Origin: Christiangramia sabulilitoris
Lineage (GTDB): Bacteria > Bacteroidota > Bacteroidia > Flavobacteriales > Flavobacteriaceae
Assembly: GCF_007050985.1 (NCBI RefSeq)
Contig: NZ_VHSF01000002.1
Location: forward strand, 62,001-126,000
Direction of reading: 5' to 3'
Length of the DNA stretch: 64,000 nt
Made by a program: the position numbers and the translations under genes. The notes beneath the pieces are model-generated. The model had not been told where the DNA came from, made no database searches, and saw only the letters and a list, made by a program, of their open reading frames with translations. Below, in pieces: positions 1-8,689 of the stretch; position 1 is the stretch's first letter; each line of letters opens with the position of its first letter.

Positions 1-227
1 TAATAAATAGGAATTAATTTATCCAGCGCCTTATTGAATGCGTACTTATCTTCTAAATCCAGTGAGTATACCTTTATCCCTGCCTGCTCCAGATGGGGCT
101 TCAACATATCTCCCTGATAGATATGCACAAAGACAGGTGTTACTTCTGTAAAACCCCTGGCAATTTCAACCAGACTCTTTTCAGCTCCGTATCCCTCTAA
201 AGTATCTATCAAAAAAAGTACCTTCAT
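1..227 (-). CDS. Glycosyltransferase family 4, N-terminal part (cut by window edge)
   Basis: Translating the minus strand from the ATG ending at 227 gives about 75 residues beginning MKVLFLIDTLEGYGAEKSLV, running open to the window edge. This is the start of a GT-B fold glycosyltransferase: a first beta strand followed by a Gly-Ala-Glu donor-domain loop. It closely matches the N-terminus of the next gene upstream (231-1373), sharing LIDTLE, GAE and a GIKVY..LEDK block, so the two are tandem paralogues. Only 3 bp separate the upstream stop from this ATG. It is the last visible gene of the polysaccharide operon. Donor and acceptor sugars cannot be told from this fragment. Confidence 0.85.
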   Translation of the reverse strand, partial: MKVLFLIDTLEGYGAEKSLVEIARGFTEVTPVFVHIYQGDMLKPHLEQAGIKVYSLDLEDKYAFNKALDKLIPIY

Positions 228-230
228 TTT

Positions 231-1373
231 TTATTTCTCTACTTCTTTTAATATTTGATCATACAGGAGTTCATGTTGCCGGGAAACTTTTCCTATTTCA
301 AATCTTTCTTCAGCTACTTTCATGCCAGTTCTCCCTAATTCCTGCATTTGTTCAGAATTCTCTATGGCCCAAATAATTTTCTGGCTTAAATCATGAATAT
401 TTTTTGGTTCAAACAATAAGGCCGACTTTTTATCTTCAACAGATTCCTCTATTACCGGTATTTTAGCCGCAACGATCGGGGTTCCCATAATCATAGCTTC
501 TACAAGGGCTCCTCCCTGACCCTCATAATGTGAAGGGAAGAGAAATAGATCTGCCCGTTTTAATAGTCCCGGTACATCGCTCCTGTTGCCTAAGAGAATA
601 ACATTCTTTTTTAAATTCAATTCTGAGATCAAACTTTCAAAAACAGACCGGTCGTGACCTTCACCCGCAATTAAATAAGTTAGATCAGGAACCTTTTTTA
701 TTACTTCGGCCATAGCTCTAATTGACTCTACATAACCTTTTCTTTTTAATAACCTTGATACAGTTAGTATTACAGGGCTATTTCCAAGTTCTTCTAATTG
801 CGAAAATTGAACCTCGGCTTTTGCTCTAAAATGACCAATATGTCTGCCCCTGTAAATAACTTTAATATTGTCCGCATTAATTCCCAGGGCTTTAGAATTT
901 GAGGGAATAATTGCGTTAGTAATAGACATAAACCTATTTGCACGCCTAGCTGTAATTCTATCTATAAAGCGATAAAAATTTAAGGCTAATGTTTCTTTGA
1001 AATTTAGACTGCTAAAACGTTCAGAAGAATAGCTGTCATTTACAAAACTATTTAAAACAGGTATATTATACTTAGGTCCTAAAATCCGGCTAAACTGCTC
1101 TGCCCTAAAAAGTGTGGCATGAATTAGATCTGGATTTTCTTTTTCAATTATACTTCCTATTTCCTTCAGACCAGGAATTATACCGAATTTATCTTCCAAA
1201 TTCAGGGTATATACTTTAATCCCTTCATTTTCAAATCGAGATTTCAAAGTATTCCCCTTATATATACTTATAACAAAAGGCTGCCACTCCTTTAAGCGCG
1301 AGGCTATTTCAAGAATACTGGTTTCAGCTCCCCCTATTTCAAGTGTATCTATTAAATATAAAATCTTTTTCAT
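231..1373 (-). CDS. Glycosyltransferase family 4 (GT-B fold)
   Basis: A 380-residue cytoplasmic glycosyltransferase that probably adds one sugar to the lipid-linked polysaccharide repeat unit. The N-terminal acceptor domain begins with LIDTLEIGGAETS. The C-terminal donor domain has ILTVSRLLKRKGY (about residues 201-213), IAGEGHDR, and the family signature FPSHYEGQGGALVEAM containing the E-x7-E pair that contacts the nucleotide sugar. Full length for the family. Its ATG lies directly against the stop of the GT2 gene at 1374-2270, and it is followed after 3 bp by a paralogue. Linkage and sugar are unknown. Confidence 0.9.
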   Translation of the reverse strand: MKKILYLIDTLEIGGAETSILEIASRLKEWQPFVISIYKGNTLKSRFENEGIKVYTLNLEDKFGIIPGLKEIGSIIEKENPDLIHATLFRAEQFSRILGPKYNIPVLNSFVNDSYSSERFSSLNFKETLALNFYRFIDRITARRANRFMSITNAIIPSNSKALGINADNIKVIYRGRHIGHFRAKAEVQFSQLEELGNSPVILTVSRLLKRKGYVESIRAMAEVIKKVPDLTYLIAGEGHDRSVFESLISELNLKKNVILLGNRSDVPGLLKRADLFLFPSHYEGQGGALVEAMIMGTPIVAAKIPVIEESVEDKKSALLFEPKNIHDLSQKIIWAIENSEQMQELGRTGMKVAEERFEIGKVSRQHELLYDQILKEVEK

Positions 1374-2270
1374 TTAGGCCGATAACTTTTGATGTATATA
1401 AGAGGCTTGTTTTAATGGAAGTATTTCATATAGATATTTAACGATCTTTATTTTAATACTTTTTAATTCAGAGGGTATTTTATTGTAATAATGCCTTGCT
1501 CTTTCTTTTTCATATATGTGAAAATTGAGCCACATTAGTTTATAATAAAATTTAGCCTGAAGAATTTTACTCCCATCTATTATATCAAAATGCTCAGGAA
1601 GAAAAATATTATATGCCACAGCTATTTTCTCAAAAGATTTAGACATCCTATCATCCCCTTTTTTGATTACGTTCATTAAAATCTTATCACTATTAACATA
1701 ATCATATTGCTGGGAGATCCTAAGAAAAAAATCTGTGTCTTCCACAGCAGGTAAATTTTCATTAAATCCACCACATTCAAGAAAAGCACTTCTTTTTAAA
1801 GTAATTCCAGATCCAGAACCAATTTGTAAGTTATGTAGAAAAGTGATATATGGATTTTTTTTTCTAGGTGGAGTCCATGCACGTTCATATGTTCTGTCTT
1901 TATAATGATATCTTACCCCTGTCCACATAAAACCAACATCAGTTGAAGTTTCAGATAACAATTTATTGCTTTCTTCCAGAAAATTCTTCTCGTAAAAATC
2001 ATCACTATCAAGAAAAGATATAAATTCCCCCTTTGCCAGGTTCACTCCATAATTTCTTGCAACAGCTGCGCCTGAATTTCTTTTTAATTGGTGAACAAAT
2101 ATCTTTTCACTCTTTAACTGTTCAATTTCGGAGATAGAATTATCCGTAGATTTATCATCAACAATTATTATTTCAAAATCGGTATAAGTTTGATCAAGAA
2201 CACTCTGTATTGCAACTTTAACCTTTTGAGCTCGATTATAATTTGGAATAACTACACTGAATTTAGGCAT
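1374..2270 (-). CDS. Glycosyltransferase family 2
   Basis: A 298-residue inverting GT-A glycosyltransferase. The N-terminus FSVVIPNYNRAQKV, the IIVDDKSTDNS loop and the metal-binding LDSDDFY (about residues 87-93) are typical. A later acidic segment near AVEDTDFFLR matches the catalytic-base region (ED). The C-terminal 80 residues are basic and probably bind the acceptor. The start overlaps the stop of the upstream GT4 gene by 8 bp, so the two are translated as a coupled pair. The transferred sugar cannot be named from sequence. Confidence 0.9.
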   Translation of the reverse strand: MPKFSVVIPNYNRAQKVKVAIQSVLDQTYTDFEIIIVDDKSTDNSISEIEQLKSEKIFVHQLKRNSGAAVARNYGVNLAKGEFISFLDSDDFYEKNFLEESNKLLSETSTDVGFMWTGVRYHYKDRTYERAWTPPRKKNPYITFLHNLQIGSGSGITLKRSAFLECGGFNENLPAVEDTDFFLRISQQYDYVNSDKILMNVIKKGDDRMSKSFEKIAVAYNIFLPEHFDIIDGSKILQAKFYYKLMWLNFHIYEKERARHYYNKIPSELKSIKIKIVKYLYEILPLKQASYIHQKLSA

Positions 2271-3417
2271 TCTTAAGTGAGGTTGATTTATTACTTATCT
2301 TTTTAATTATATTTTCTAAACCATTTCGTTCCTTTTCCAGACTAAAATGATCTTTTATTCGATCGACAGAATTCGCACTCAGACGACTTCGTAAATCAAA
2401 GTCATTATATAATTGAATTAATTTCTCGGCATGTCCTCCAATATCTCCAGGTTCAATTAAAAATCCTGTAACTCCGTCCACAACACTATCTTCCACACCT
2501 CCACACTTACCTGTTACGACAGGCAATCCAAAAGACATTGCTTCAATTATCGTCACACCAAAAGCTTCAACCTGGTTTGTATAAGCATCCACCTTATTAT
2601 GCGCAGTAAAAATATTACATTGCTGATATAAAGTTTCCGCTTCTTCTTTATTAACCCAACCAAGTAATTTAATTCTATCCTTATATTTTGACTGGTTGAT
2701 TTTCTCCCGACATTGATCTTCCATTTCACCCCCTCCTGCAATAAGCAACTCTCCCTTTAATCCCAGTTGGCATGCTCTTTCAAAGGCCTCTATTGTTTCC
2801 AGTGGTCCTTTAAAATCGACCAGCCGACCCAGGTAAAGAATCTTGAATGTTTTATTATTTATAGGTGTAATAAGCTTTTCTTTTATTTCAATTCCAAAAT
2901 GGTTGATGAAAATTCTTGATTCATCCACTCCTTTTTTTAATAATTGTTTTCTGGTAAACTGTGAGTTAGCAATAAAATAAACATCTTTGGAAAGTTCCTC
3001 TAATGACTTAAAATACTCCGGTGGGTGGACTGGTATACCTGTTCTAATATCTTTCAAATCCCACATCACATCTTTACCGTGACAATGAATTAAAGTAGGA
3101 TTTTTAGACTTACGGATAAATGTTTTAAATTTTATCGCATATCCAATAAAATGAATATAATTTATATTGGTATTTTCTTTTTTCTCAGCTTTTAATAAAA
3201 TTGTTGGATACGTAAAATTAGAATTAAGATCCTCATTTATTCTTCTTAAGATTTTCGAATAAAACGGATTTATATTTAACTGGTCAGTTTTTATTCTTTC
3301 CGTATTTATTTCATTTGTACCTATAACCGCAATAGAGCCGCCTAGATTTTCAATTAACCTGAAGATCCATTCAGATTTTATCTTCAATGAAGGAAATAGC
3401 ATTAATAATTTCATCAT
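2263..3417 (-). CDS. Glycosyltransferase family 4 (GT-B fold)
   Basis: A 384-residue glycosyltransferase. The donor domain shows ILYLGRLVDFKGP (about residues 193-205), LLIAGGGE, and NQVEAFGVTIIEAMSFGLPVV with the E-x7-E motif, followed by GGVEDSVVDGVTGFL. A DVMWDLKDI stretch after HCHGK in the first half is the acceptor domain. The gene is preceded by a 96-bp AT-rich gap (3418-3513), the largest break in this part of the operon, in which I see no terminator. It overlaps the next gene by 8 bp. Specificity unknown. Confidence 0.9.
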   Translation of the reverse strand: MMKLLMLFPSLKIKSEWIFRLIENLGGSIAVIGTNEINTERIKTDQLNINPFYSKILRRINEDLNSNFTYPTILLKAEKKENTNINYIHFIGYAIKFKTFIRKSKNPTLIHCHGKDVMWDLKDIRTGIPVHPPEYFKSLEELSKDVYFIANSQFTRKQLLKKGVDESRIFINHFGIEIKEKLITPINNKTFKILYLGRLVDFKGPLETIEAFERACQLGLKGELLIAGGGEMEDQCREKINQSKYKDRIKLLGWVNKEEAETLYQQCNIFTAHNKVDAYTNQVEAFGVTIIEAMSFGLPVVTGKCGGVEDSVVDGVTGFLIEPGDIGGHAEKLIQLYNDFDLRSRLSANSVDRIKDHFSLEKERNGLENIIKKISNKSTSLKNA

Positions 3418-3513
3418 TCTAAAAATTTTATATAACTCTAAGTTTAACTATCCTTGATTCTTGAAGTATACATTTAAAAATATCTACATGAAAATTTCAT
3501 AGTTTCAAAATTC

Positions 3514-4416
3514 CTACTTAAATAAAATATGCACCCCGTGATAACAAGTTTTTACCAAAATTAAGGTGTTAGAAAGAAAATATTTGAACTCTCCTTTTTT
3601 AACAGGTCTCGTAAAATTAAAAATCATGTTTTTAAAAAGATATTTAAATCTCCGTCCAGATAAATTCCCTTGTTTTTTTAAGCTTTTTATAGCATAATAT
3701 CTTGCCAGTATTTGATGTTTATAGTGGAATGAAAAAGATTTCTGATTATGCATTTGCTCTGAGTGCATTCTACTATATACCAAAACTTCATCGTCGATAT
3801 GGTAATTAGGTTTCTTAGACAGTTGTTGAACAAGCATTAACCATTCCTGAGAATTCCTTAGATCTTCTTGAAATGGAGAAGGACCAATAAATTGTTTTTT
3901 CCATAAACCATCTCCCGTACTAAACCTTATTTTTCCAAATAAATAATTATCAAACGGATCCTTTAAAGGAAAGAATTTGGACCAATATTTATCCCAGGTA
4001 AAATGACCATCACTGCTTATTTCTTTAAAAAACCTGGACCTTGAGAATACTACATCTAAATTATTTTCTTTTATAAAACTCATTTGTTTCTCCAAGCAAT
4101 GTGGTGCCAAAAGATCATCTGAATCAAGCCATTTCACATACTTACCTTTACTTACCTCAAAGCCCCAATTCCTTGCTGCATTTCCCCCTCGCTCTCTATT
4201 TGCAGGTCGTTGCTGATAAATTATCCTGGAATCCCCAAATTGTTTAATAATTGATTCCGTATTATCTGAAGATCCATCATCTACAATTATTAATTCCCAT
4301 TTTGGATATGTTTGATTTATAATACTCTTAATTGTCTCACCTATAATATGAGCCCTATTATAGGTAGGTATAATTATGGAAACGTATGTAGTTTTGATCA
4401 TTGAATAAACTTTCAA
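3514..4416 (-). CDS. Glycosyltransferase family 2
   Basis: A 300-residue GT-A glycosyltransferase with VSIIIPTYNRAHIIGETI, IIVDDGSSDNT and the metal-binding LDSDDLL (about residues 96-102). A QEWLMLVQQL segment around residue 190 fits the catalytic-base region. The ATG at 4416 overlaps the upstream stop in an ATGA-type 4-bp junction, which favours this start over the internal Met six codons later (4401), although the family core begins only after that Met. Probable role: adding one residue of the repeat unit at the inner face of the membrane. Confidence 0.88.
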   Translation of the reverse strand: MKVYSMIKTTYVSIIIPTYNRAHIIGETIKSIINQTYPKWELIIVDDGSSDNTESIIKQFGDSRIIYQQRPANRERGGNAARNWGFEVSKGKYVKWLDSDDLLAPHCLEKQMSFIKENNLDVVFSRSRFFKEISSDGHFTWDKYWSKFFPLKDPFDNYLFGKIRFSTGDGLWKKQFIGPSPFQEDLRNSQEWLMLVQQLSKKPNYHIDDEVLVYSRMHSEQMHNQKSFSFHYKHQILARYYAIKSLKKQGNLSGRRFKYLFKNMIFNFTRPVKKGEFKYFLSNTLILVKTCYHGVHILFK

Positions 4417-5387
4417 TTTTTTAAAAAGCGATGGATTATAAAAAGTAGGAACATCTTTTGAATGAATAAAAGACTATTGACCTTTTTTATTCCTTTTACA
4501 TGTTTAAAGTATAGCTTGCAATAATTAATAAATGCTTCCCAATTTTTACTTTTAGCATATTCGAAAATAATGGGTCTTAGTGTTCCACTTATTCTATCAG
4601 AATAGTAGAATGAAACTTCCCTATCTTTTGATCTATAGAAAGAATTGAGACTTTTGAATAAACTTAACCTCATTTCAAGTTTCTTTATTTGGGCTTTTTT
4701 ACCCCAAACACCTCCTCCATGTAACCTATAACCAGCTTTTTGAATAAATGGCAAATATTTTCCCTTGCCATAATTTCCTAAAAGGCTAGTAATAAAAACA
4801 TCTGGAGTAGAAACACTATAAATTTCCCTTGGATAATCTTCAATAATGTTACGGAAACATATACTTAGAAAAAGTAAATATGCTCCTTTCATTAATTCAA
4901 TTTGAGTAAAATCTTTTCGACAGCTAGCCGGTAACTTACTATCTTTTAATACTTCCCCATTTTCATTGACAACAAGTGCATCGTGATAGGTAACTACATA
5001 ATCCTCATGATTTTCTAAAAATTCAATTTGCTTCTGCAACTTTGTTTCATCAGTCCAAAAATCATCTCCTTCACAAATAGCTATATACTTTCCCTGACAT
5101 TGTTTTAAAGCAAAAATCAAATTTTGAGTAACACCAAGATTTTTTTCAGGGCAAAAATATTTTATACAGTTCCCTTTATTATGATTAGCAATAAGCCTTT
5201 TAACTATTTCGGCTGTTTTATCTGGAGAATTATCATTAGAAATAACTAATTCCATTTCAAACTCTCCTTCTTGCATTAGAATGCTCTCAACAGCCTGTTC
5301 CAAGTAATTTTCATGCCTGTATGTAATCATACATACACTTATTAGTGGCTTTATTTTTTTAGGGCTAGTTTCATCAGATAACATCAA
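4413..5387 (-). CDS. Glycosyltransferase family 2
   Basis: A 324-residue GT-A enzyme: LISVCMITYRHENYLEQAVE, VISNDNSPDKT and CEGDDFW as the metal-binding acidic motif (about residues 105-111). The form ISVCM.TYNH..Y and EGDD(Y/F)W is typical of a GT2 subgroup common in Bacteroidota polysaccharide loci. The C-terminal region is lysine-rich and ends in a hydrophobic stretch (SLLFIQKMFLLFIIHRF) that could lie at the membrane. It follows the flippase gene by 13 bp and overlaps the next glycosyltransferase by 4 bp. Confidence 0.88.
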   Translation of the reverse strand: MMLSDETSPKKIKPLISVCMITYRHENYLEQAVESILMQEGEFEMELVISNDNSPDKTAEIVKRLIANHNKGNCIKYFCPEKNLGVTQNLIFALKQCQGKYIAICEGDDFWTDETKLQKQIEFLENHEDYVVTYHDALVVNENGEVLKDSKLPASCRKDFTQIELMKGAYLLFLSICFRNIIEDYPREIYSVSTPDVFITSLLGNYGKGKYLPFIQKAGYRLHGGGVWGKKAQIKKLEMRLSLFKSLNSFYRSKDREVSFYYSDRISGTLRPIIFEYAKSKNWEAFINYCKLYFKHVKGIKKVNSLLFIQKMFLLFIIHRFLKN

Positions 5388-5400
5388 ATTTGGTTTCTTA

Positions 5401-6843
5401 TTAACTTTTCTTTTTCTTTAATATTAAAATAAGTTCCTTTAAACTATTCCAGCCTAATAAATATGCAATTCCGAAATAACTTATTACACCTAAAAAAGTT
5501 CCTCCAATGAGCCTTATCAAATCCATTCGATGATTTAATAAATAAAAATCTAAAATAAAAACGAATGCTCCGGCAAGAATAGCTACTAGTACAGTTGGTA
5601 AAACATCATAAATTTGCTCTAAAGCAGAATAATTAATAAACTTTCCCGAATAATGTGTATTTACCACAAAGGCCATGACTGAAGTAAAAACCTGACCATA
5701 TAACAGGGCAATAATTCCATAATTTATGGTAAGGGCAATAGTAATAATGATAATGATCTTCTTAACAACTTCTAGTTTAAGAAAAAGATCACTCCGCCCC
5801 TTTACATTCAGTATATTTAGGTTATACGAATGAATAGGATATAGTATCCCTGTTGCACATAGGATTTGAAAATAAGGAACTGCAGGCAGCCACTTTTCTG
5901 TAAATAAAAATCTAAAAAGTGGTTCTGCCAAAACGGCCATAAAGACTAAAACTGGAGCAACTACAAAAATCACCATTTGCATTAACTGCTTATAAACCCT
6001 CTTAAGTCTTACATCGTCATCTTGTATACTTGCAAATAGTGGATAAGTAACTTTATTTAGAGCATTTGAAATATTGGTTACCGGCAATTGCTTCAAGGTT
6101 TGGGCCCGCGTGTAAAATCCCACCTGCCCAGCTGAAAAGAAACGGCCTATGACTATTATAAAAAGATTATTGAAAACCGAATTTAATAACTCAGACAGTG
6201 TTAACTTATAACCAAAATTAAAATGATCCTTGAACTTTTTTATATTAAAAACAAAACCTGGACTCCATTTAGAGTAAAACCAAAGCTGTACTGAATTAAT
6301 AAAAGCACTTGCTAAGGAACTCCAAACTAGGCTCCAAACACCAAATCCGGTATAAGCCATTCCAATACCAATTATTCCTCCAATAATATTTGATGGAATC
6401 GAAACGATCGTGAGGGTCTTAAAATCCATCTTCTTTGTCAACCGTGAGCCCTGAACTGCAGAAAATGCCGATATTAAAAACGTTAGGCAAAAAACACGAA
6501 TAATATTAATTAATATCGGTTGTCCATAGAAATCAGCTATAAGTGGCGCAGAAATATAAATTACTCCATAAATGAATAGACTTGCAGCTAGGTTAAAATA
6601 AAACACTGTAGAATAGTCTTCCTCATCCAGATTATCGCTTCGGATTAATGATTGTGTTAAGCCTGCATTAAGAAGTGTTTTCCCAACTGCTATAAATACG
6701 GCGATCATACCTATAAGACCAAATTCTTCCGGCATCAGAATTCTGGCTAGAATTAAAGAAACCACAAATCCTATTGCTTGGTTTCCAAACTGTTGAGCGA
6801 AAGTCCATGCTATTCCTGAGGTAGCCTGTTTTCTTAATGACAT
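5401..6843 (-). CDS. Wzx/WzxC-type polysaccharide flippase (MOP superfamily)
   Basis: A 480-residue polytopic membrane protein with about 12-14 hydrophobic segments spread over its length. It begins MSLRKQATSGIAWTFAQQFG and continues with VVSLILARILMPEEFGLIGM, the hallmark start of the WzxC/polysaccharide-export flippases. Its expected role is moving the undecaprenyl-diphosphate-linked repeat unit from the cytoplasmic to the periplasmic face. It sits between the nucleotide-sugar genes and the glycosyltransferases, 26 bp after the formyltransferase gene. No Wzy-like polymerase is seen here, so that gene must lie beyond base 1 or elsewhere. Confidence 0.9.
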   Translation of the reverse strand: MSLRKQATSGIAWTFAQQFGNQAIGFVVSLILARILMPEEFGLIGMIAVFIAVGKTLLNAGLTQSLIRSDNLDEEDYSTVFYFNLAASLFIYGVIYISAPLIADFYGQPILINIIRVFCLTFLISAFSAVQGSRLTKKMDFKTLTIVSIPSNIIGGIIGIGMAYTGFGVWSLVWSSLASAFINSVQLWFYSKWSPGFVFNIKKFKDHFNFGYKLTLSELLNSVFNNLFIIVIGRFFSAGQVGFYTRAQTLKQLPVTNISNALNKVTYPLFASIQDDDVRLKRVYKQLMQMVIFVVAPVLVFMAVLAEPLFRFLFTEKWLPAVPYFQILCATGILYPIHSYNLNILNVKGRSDLFLKLEVVKKIIIIITIALTINYGIIALLYGQVFTSVMAFVVNTHYSGKFINYSALEQIYDVLPTVLVAILAGAFVFILDFYLLNHRMDLIRLIGGTFLGVISYFGIAYLLGWNSLKELILILKKKKS

Positions 6844-6869
6844 AAATACTTTGTGATTAGGCCCTATAA

Positions 6870-7598
6870 TTACTCATCTGGAGTTAATGTAAGATTCAAA
6901 AATATCTTTTTCCCATCCTCTTGAAAAAAAGCGTTTTGATATTCACCATGTGTTAGTGCGCGTAATCTATTAATTACTTGCCCGTAGGTTGCATTTTCAT
7001 TCAAATTTATTTCACATAGTTTATAGAAATCTTTTTTAGAGTAAAAATTCCCCCTCCCTTCTGGAACAATTTTCTCATAAGTATTATCAAAAATTTGATC
7101 AAAATAAGTATAGAACAATTGCATTTCGGCCTCCAGAACTCTATTATAGATATCCAAAGAAGTATCCCAAGGATATTTTTCAACTAACATTCGACAGATA
7201 ATTGGGCCATTATCAAGTTTTTCATCCATCTCGTGTATTGTAGCACCAATTTCCAGGTTATTCACAATTGCAAAGACTTGAGGATACCAACCTCTATTTA
7301 TAGGATTATACCCTGGATGAATATTAATACTCCTAATATTATCCACAATCCGTTTAGGAAAAAATTGATAGCAATGCACGGAAATGACTAAATCGTAATT
7401 TTTAATGATCTCCTCCTTGTGATCATTAACATTAATAATCGAATCCTTATTTAGGAAATCTTCATGATCCCAAATTGCAGTTTTTATACTGCTATGTTTA
7501 AACTCAAAGTTTAGGTCATTTCTATTCTTTTGAAGGATAATTTTTTGCATTCGATCATACTGAACTCTATTATCAATAATAACCAGTATATTTTTCAT
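6870..7598 (-). CDS. dTDP-4-amino-sugar N-formyltransferase
   Basis: A 242-residue enzyme of the methionyl-tRNA formyltransferase fold, expected to transfer a formyl group from N10-formyltetrahydrofolate to the 4-amino group of a dTDP-sugar. Visible catalytic set: Asn92 and His94 in INIHPGYNP, and Asp129 in the LDNGPI loop. The NIHPGYNPINRGWYPQ form is characteristic of VioF/QdtF-type sugar formyltransferases rather than of the tRNA enzyme. Its ATG overlaps the stop of the 4-aminotransferase gene by 4 bp (ATGA), which points to that enzyme's product as substrate. Start choice is set by this overlap. Confidence 0.88.
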   Translation of the reverse strand: MKNILVIIDNRVQYDRMQKIILQKNRNDLNFEFKHSSIKTAIWDHEDFLNKDSIINVNDHKEEIIKNYDLVISVHCYQFFPKRIVDNIRSINIHPGYNPINRGWYPQVFAIVNNLEIGATIHEMDEKLDNGPIICRMLVEKYPWDTSLDIYNRVLEAEMQLFYTYFDQIFDNTYEKIVPEGRGNFYSKKDFYKLCEINLNENATYGQVINRLRALTHGEYQNAFFQEDGKKIFLNLTLTPDE

Positions 7599-8689
7599 AT
7601 TGACTCAACTACTAAATTGCATATCCTTTGAATTTCATCAAATGTCAAGTCTTTGTATAAAGGCAGACATAATATTCTTTTAGAAATATCCTCAGATATT
7701 GGATTTTCCTGATAGTCAACTATTTGTGTATAGGTATTAACTGAAGGATAGAAATACCTCCTTGGATATATCTGGTTATTATTAAGCTTTTTTTCAACCT
7801 GTAATAATTGATGTTCAGACTGAAAGATAACGGGAAAATACGAGTAATTACAAGTGCCTAAGTCAAGTTTCTGAAAACTCAATGAGTTTTTATTCTCTAA
7901 AAAATTCTTATAATAAAAGTATTTTTTCTGCCTATCCCTCAATACTTTGTCAAAGTATTTAAGGTTTGCCAAGCCAAGTGCAGCATGTATCTCAGTCATT
8001 TTGCCGTTAAATCCATCTTCGATCACATTTTTTTCTTGATCGTGCCCAAAAAAACGGATTCTTCGTAATTTTTCATGTAGCTCGGAAGAATTAGCAATAC
8101 AAGCACCGCCTTCCCCGGTATTAAATAATTTAGTTGCATGTAAGCTTGTCGCAGAAATATCACCATAGCTTAAAAGACTTTTATTATTATAAGTACTCCC
8201 AATCGCATGAGCCGCATCATATATAACCTTTAAATTATACTTTTTTGCAATCGAATCAATTTTTTCAACATTGCAGGGATTGCCGAATACATGTACCGGC
8301 ATGATTGCTACTGTATCATCTGTTATTAGCGATTCTATTTTATTTTCATCAATATTGAGAGTACCGGGATCAATATCACAGAAAACCGGTTTACACCCTT
8401 CCCATTTAATTGCACTAATTGTAGCAACCCAAGTAAAGGAGGTAGTAATAATCTCACCTTTTAAGCCAAGAGCTTTGATAGCCATCTGTAATGCTATTGT
8501 TCCATTTAAAACAATAGAAAAATTATTCAGCCCGAATTTTTCAGCTACTTCAGCTTCCAGCTGTTGCACTTTGGGACCATTATGAGTTAGAATTCCTGAA
8601 TTCCACACTTCTTCCATCAACTCTACATATTCTGATAAAGGAGCCAAGGAAGGTTGTGTCACATAAATTGGCTTACTTTCGCTATTCAT
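7595..8689 (-). CDS. VioA/DesI-type dTDP-4-keto-6-deoxyhexose 4-aminotransferase
   Basis: A 364-residue PLP-dependent aminotransferase of the DegT/DnrJ/EryC1/StrS family. The PLP lysine is Lys187 in SLHATKLFNTGEGG, and Asp158 in YDAAHAIGS contacts the PLP ring. The start (PIYVTQPSLAPLSEY, SGILTHNGP) resembles VioA-type C4 aminotransferases that act on dTDP-4-keto sugars with glutamate as amino donor. It overlaps the reductase gene upstream by 8 bp and the formyltransferase downstream by 4 bp. In this operon its keto substrate may already be 2-deoxygenated, because an EvaA-type dehydratase and a 3-ketoreductase precede it. C4 specificity is inferred from family resemblance. Confidence 0.87.
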   Translation of the reverse strand: MNSESKPIYVTQPSLAPLSEYVELMEEVWNSGILTHNGPKVQQLEAEVAEKFGLNNFSIVLNGTIALQMAIKALGLKGEIITTSFTWVATISAIKWEGCKPVFCDIDPGTLNIDENKIESLITDDTVAIMPVHVFGNPCNVEKIDSIAKKYNLKVIYDAAHAIGSTYNNKSLLSYGDISATSLHATKLFNTGEGGACIANSSELHEKLRRIRFFGHDQEKNVIEDGFNGKMTEIHAALGLANLKYFDKVLRDRQKKYFYYKNFLENKNSLSFQKLDLGTCNYSYFPVIFQSEHQLLQVEKKLNNNQIYPRRYFYPSVNTYTQIVDYQENPISEDISKRILCLPLYKDLTFDEIQRICNLVVESI

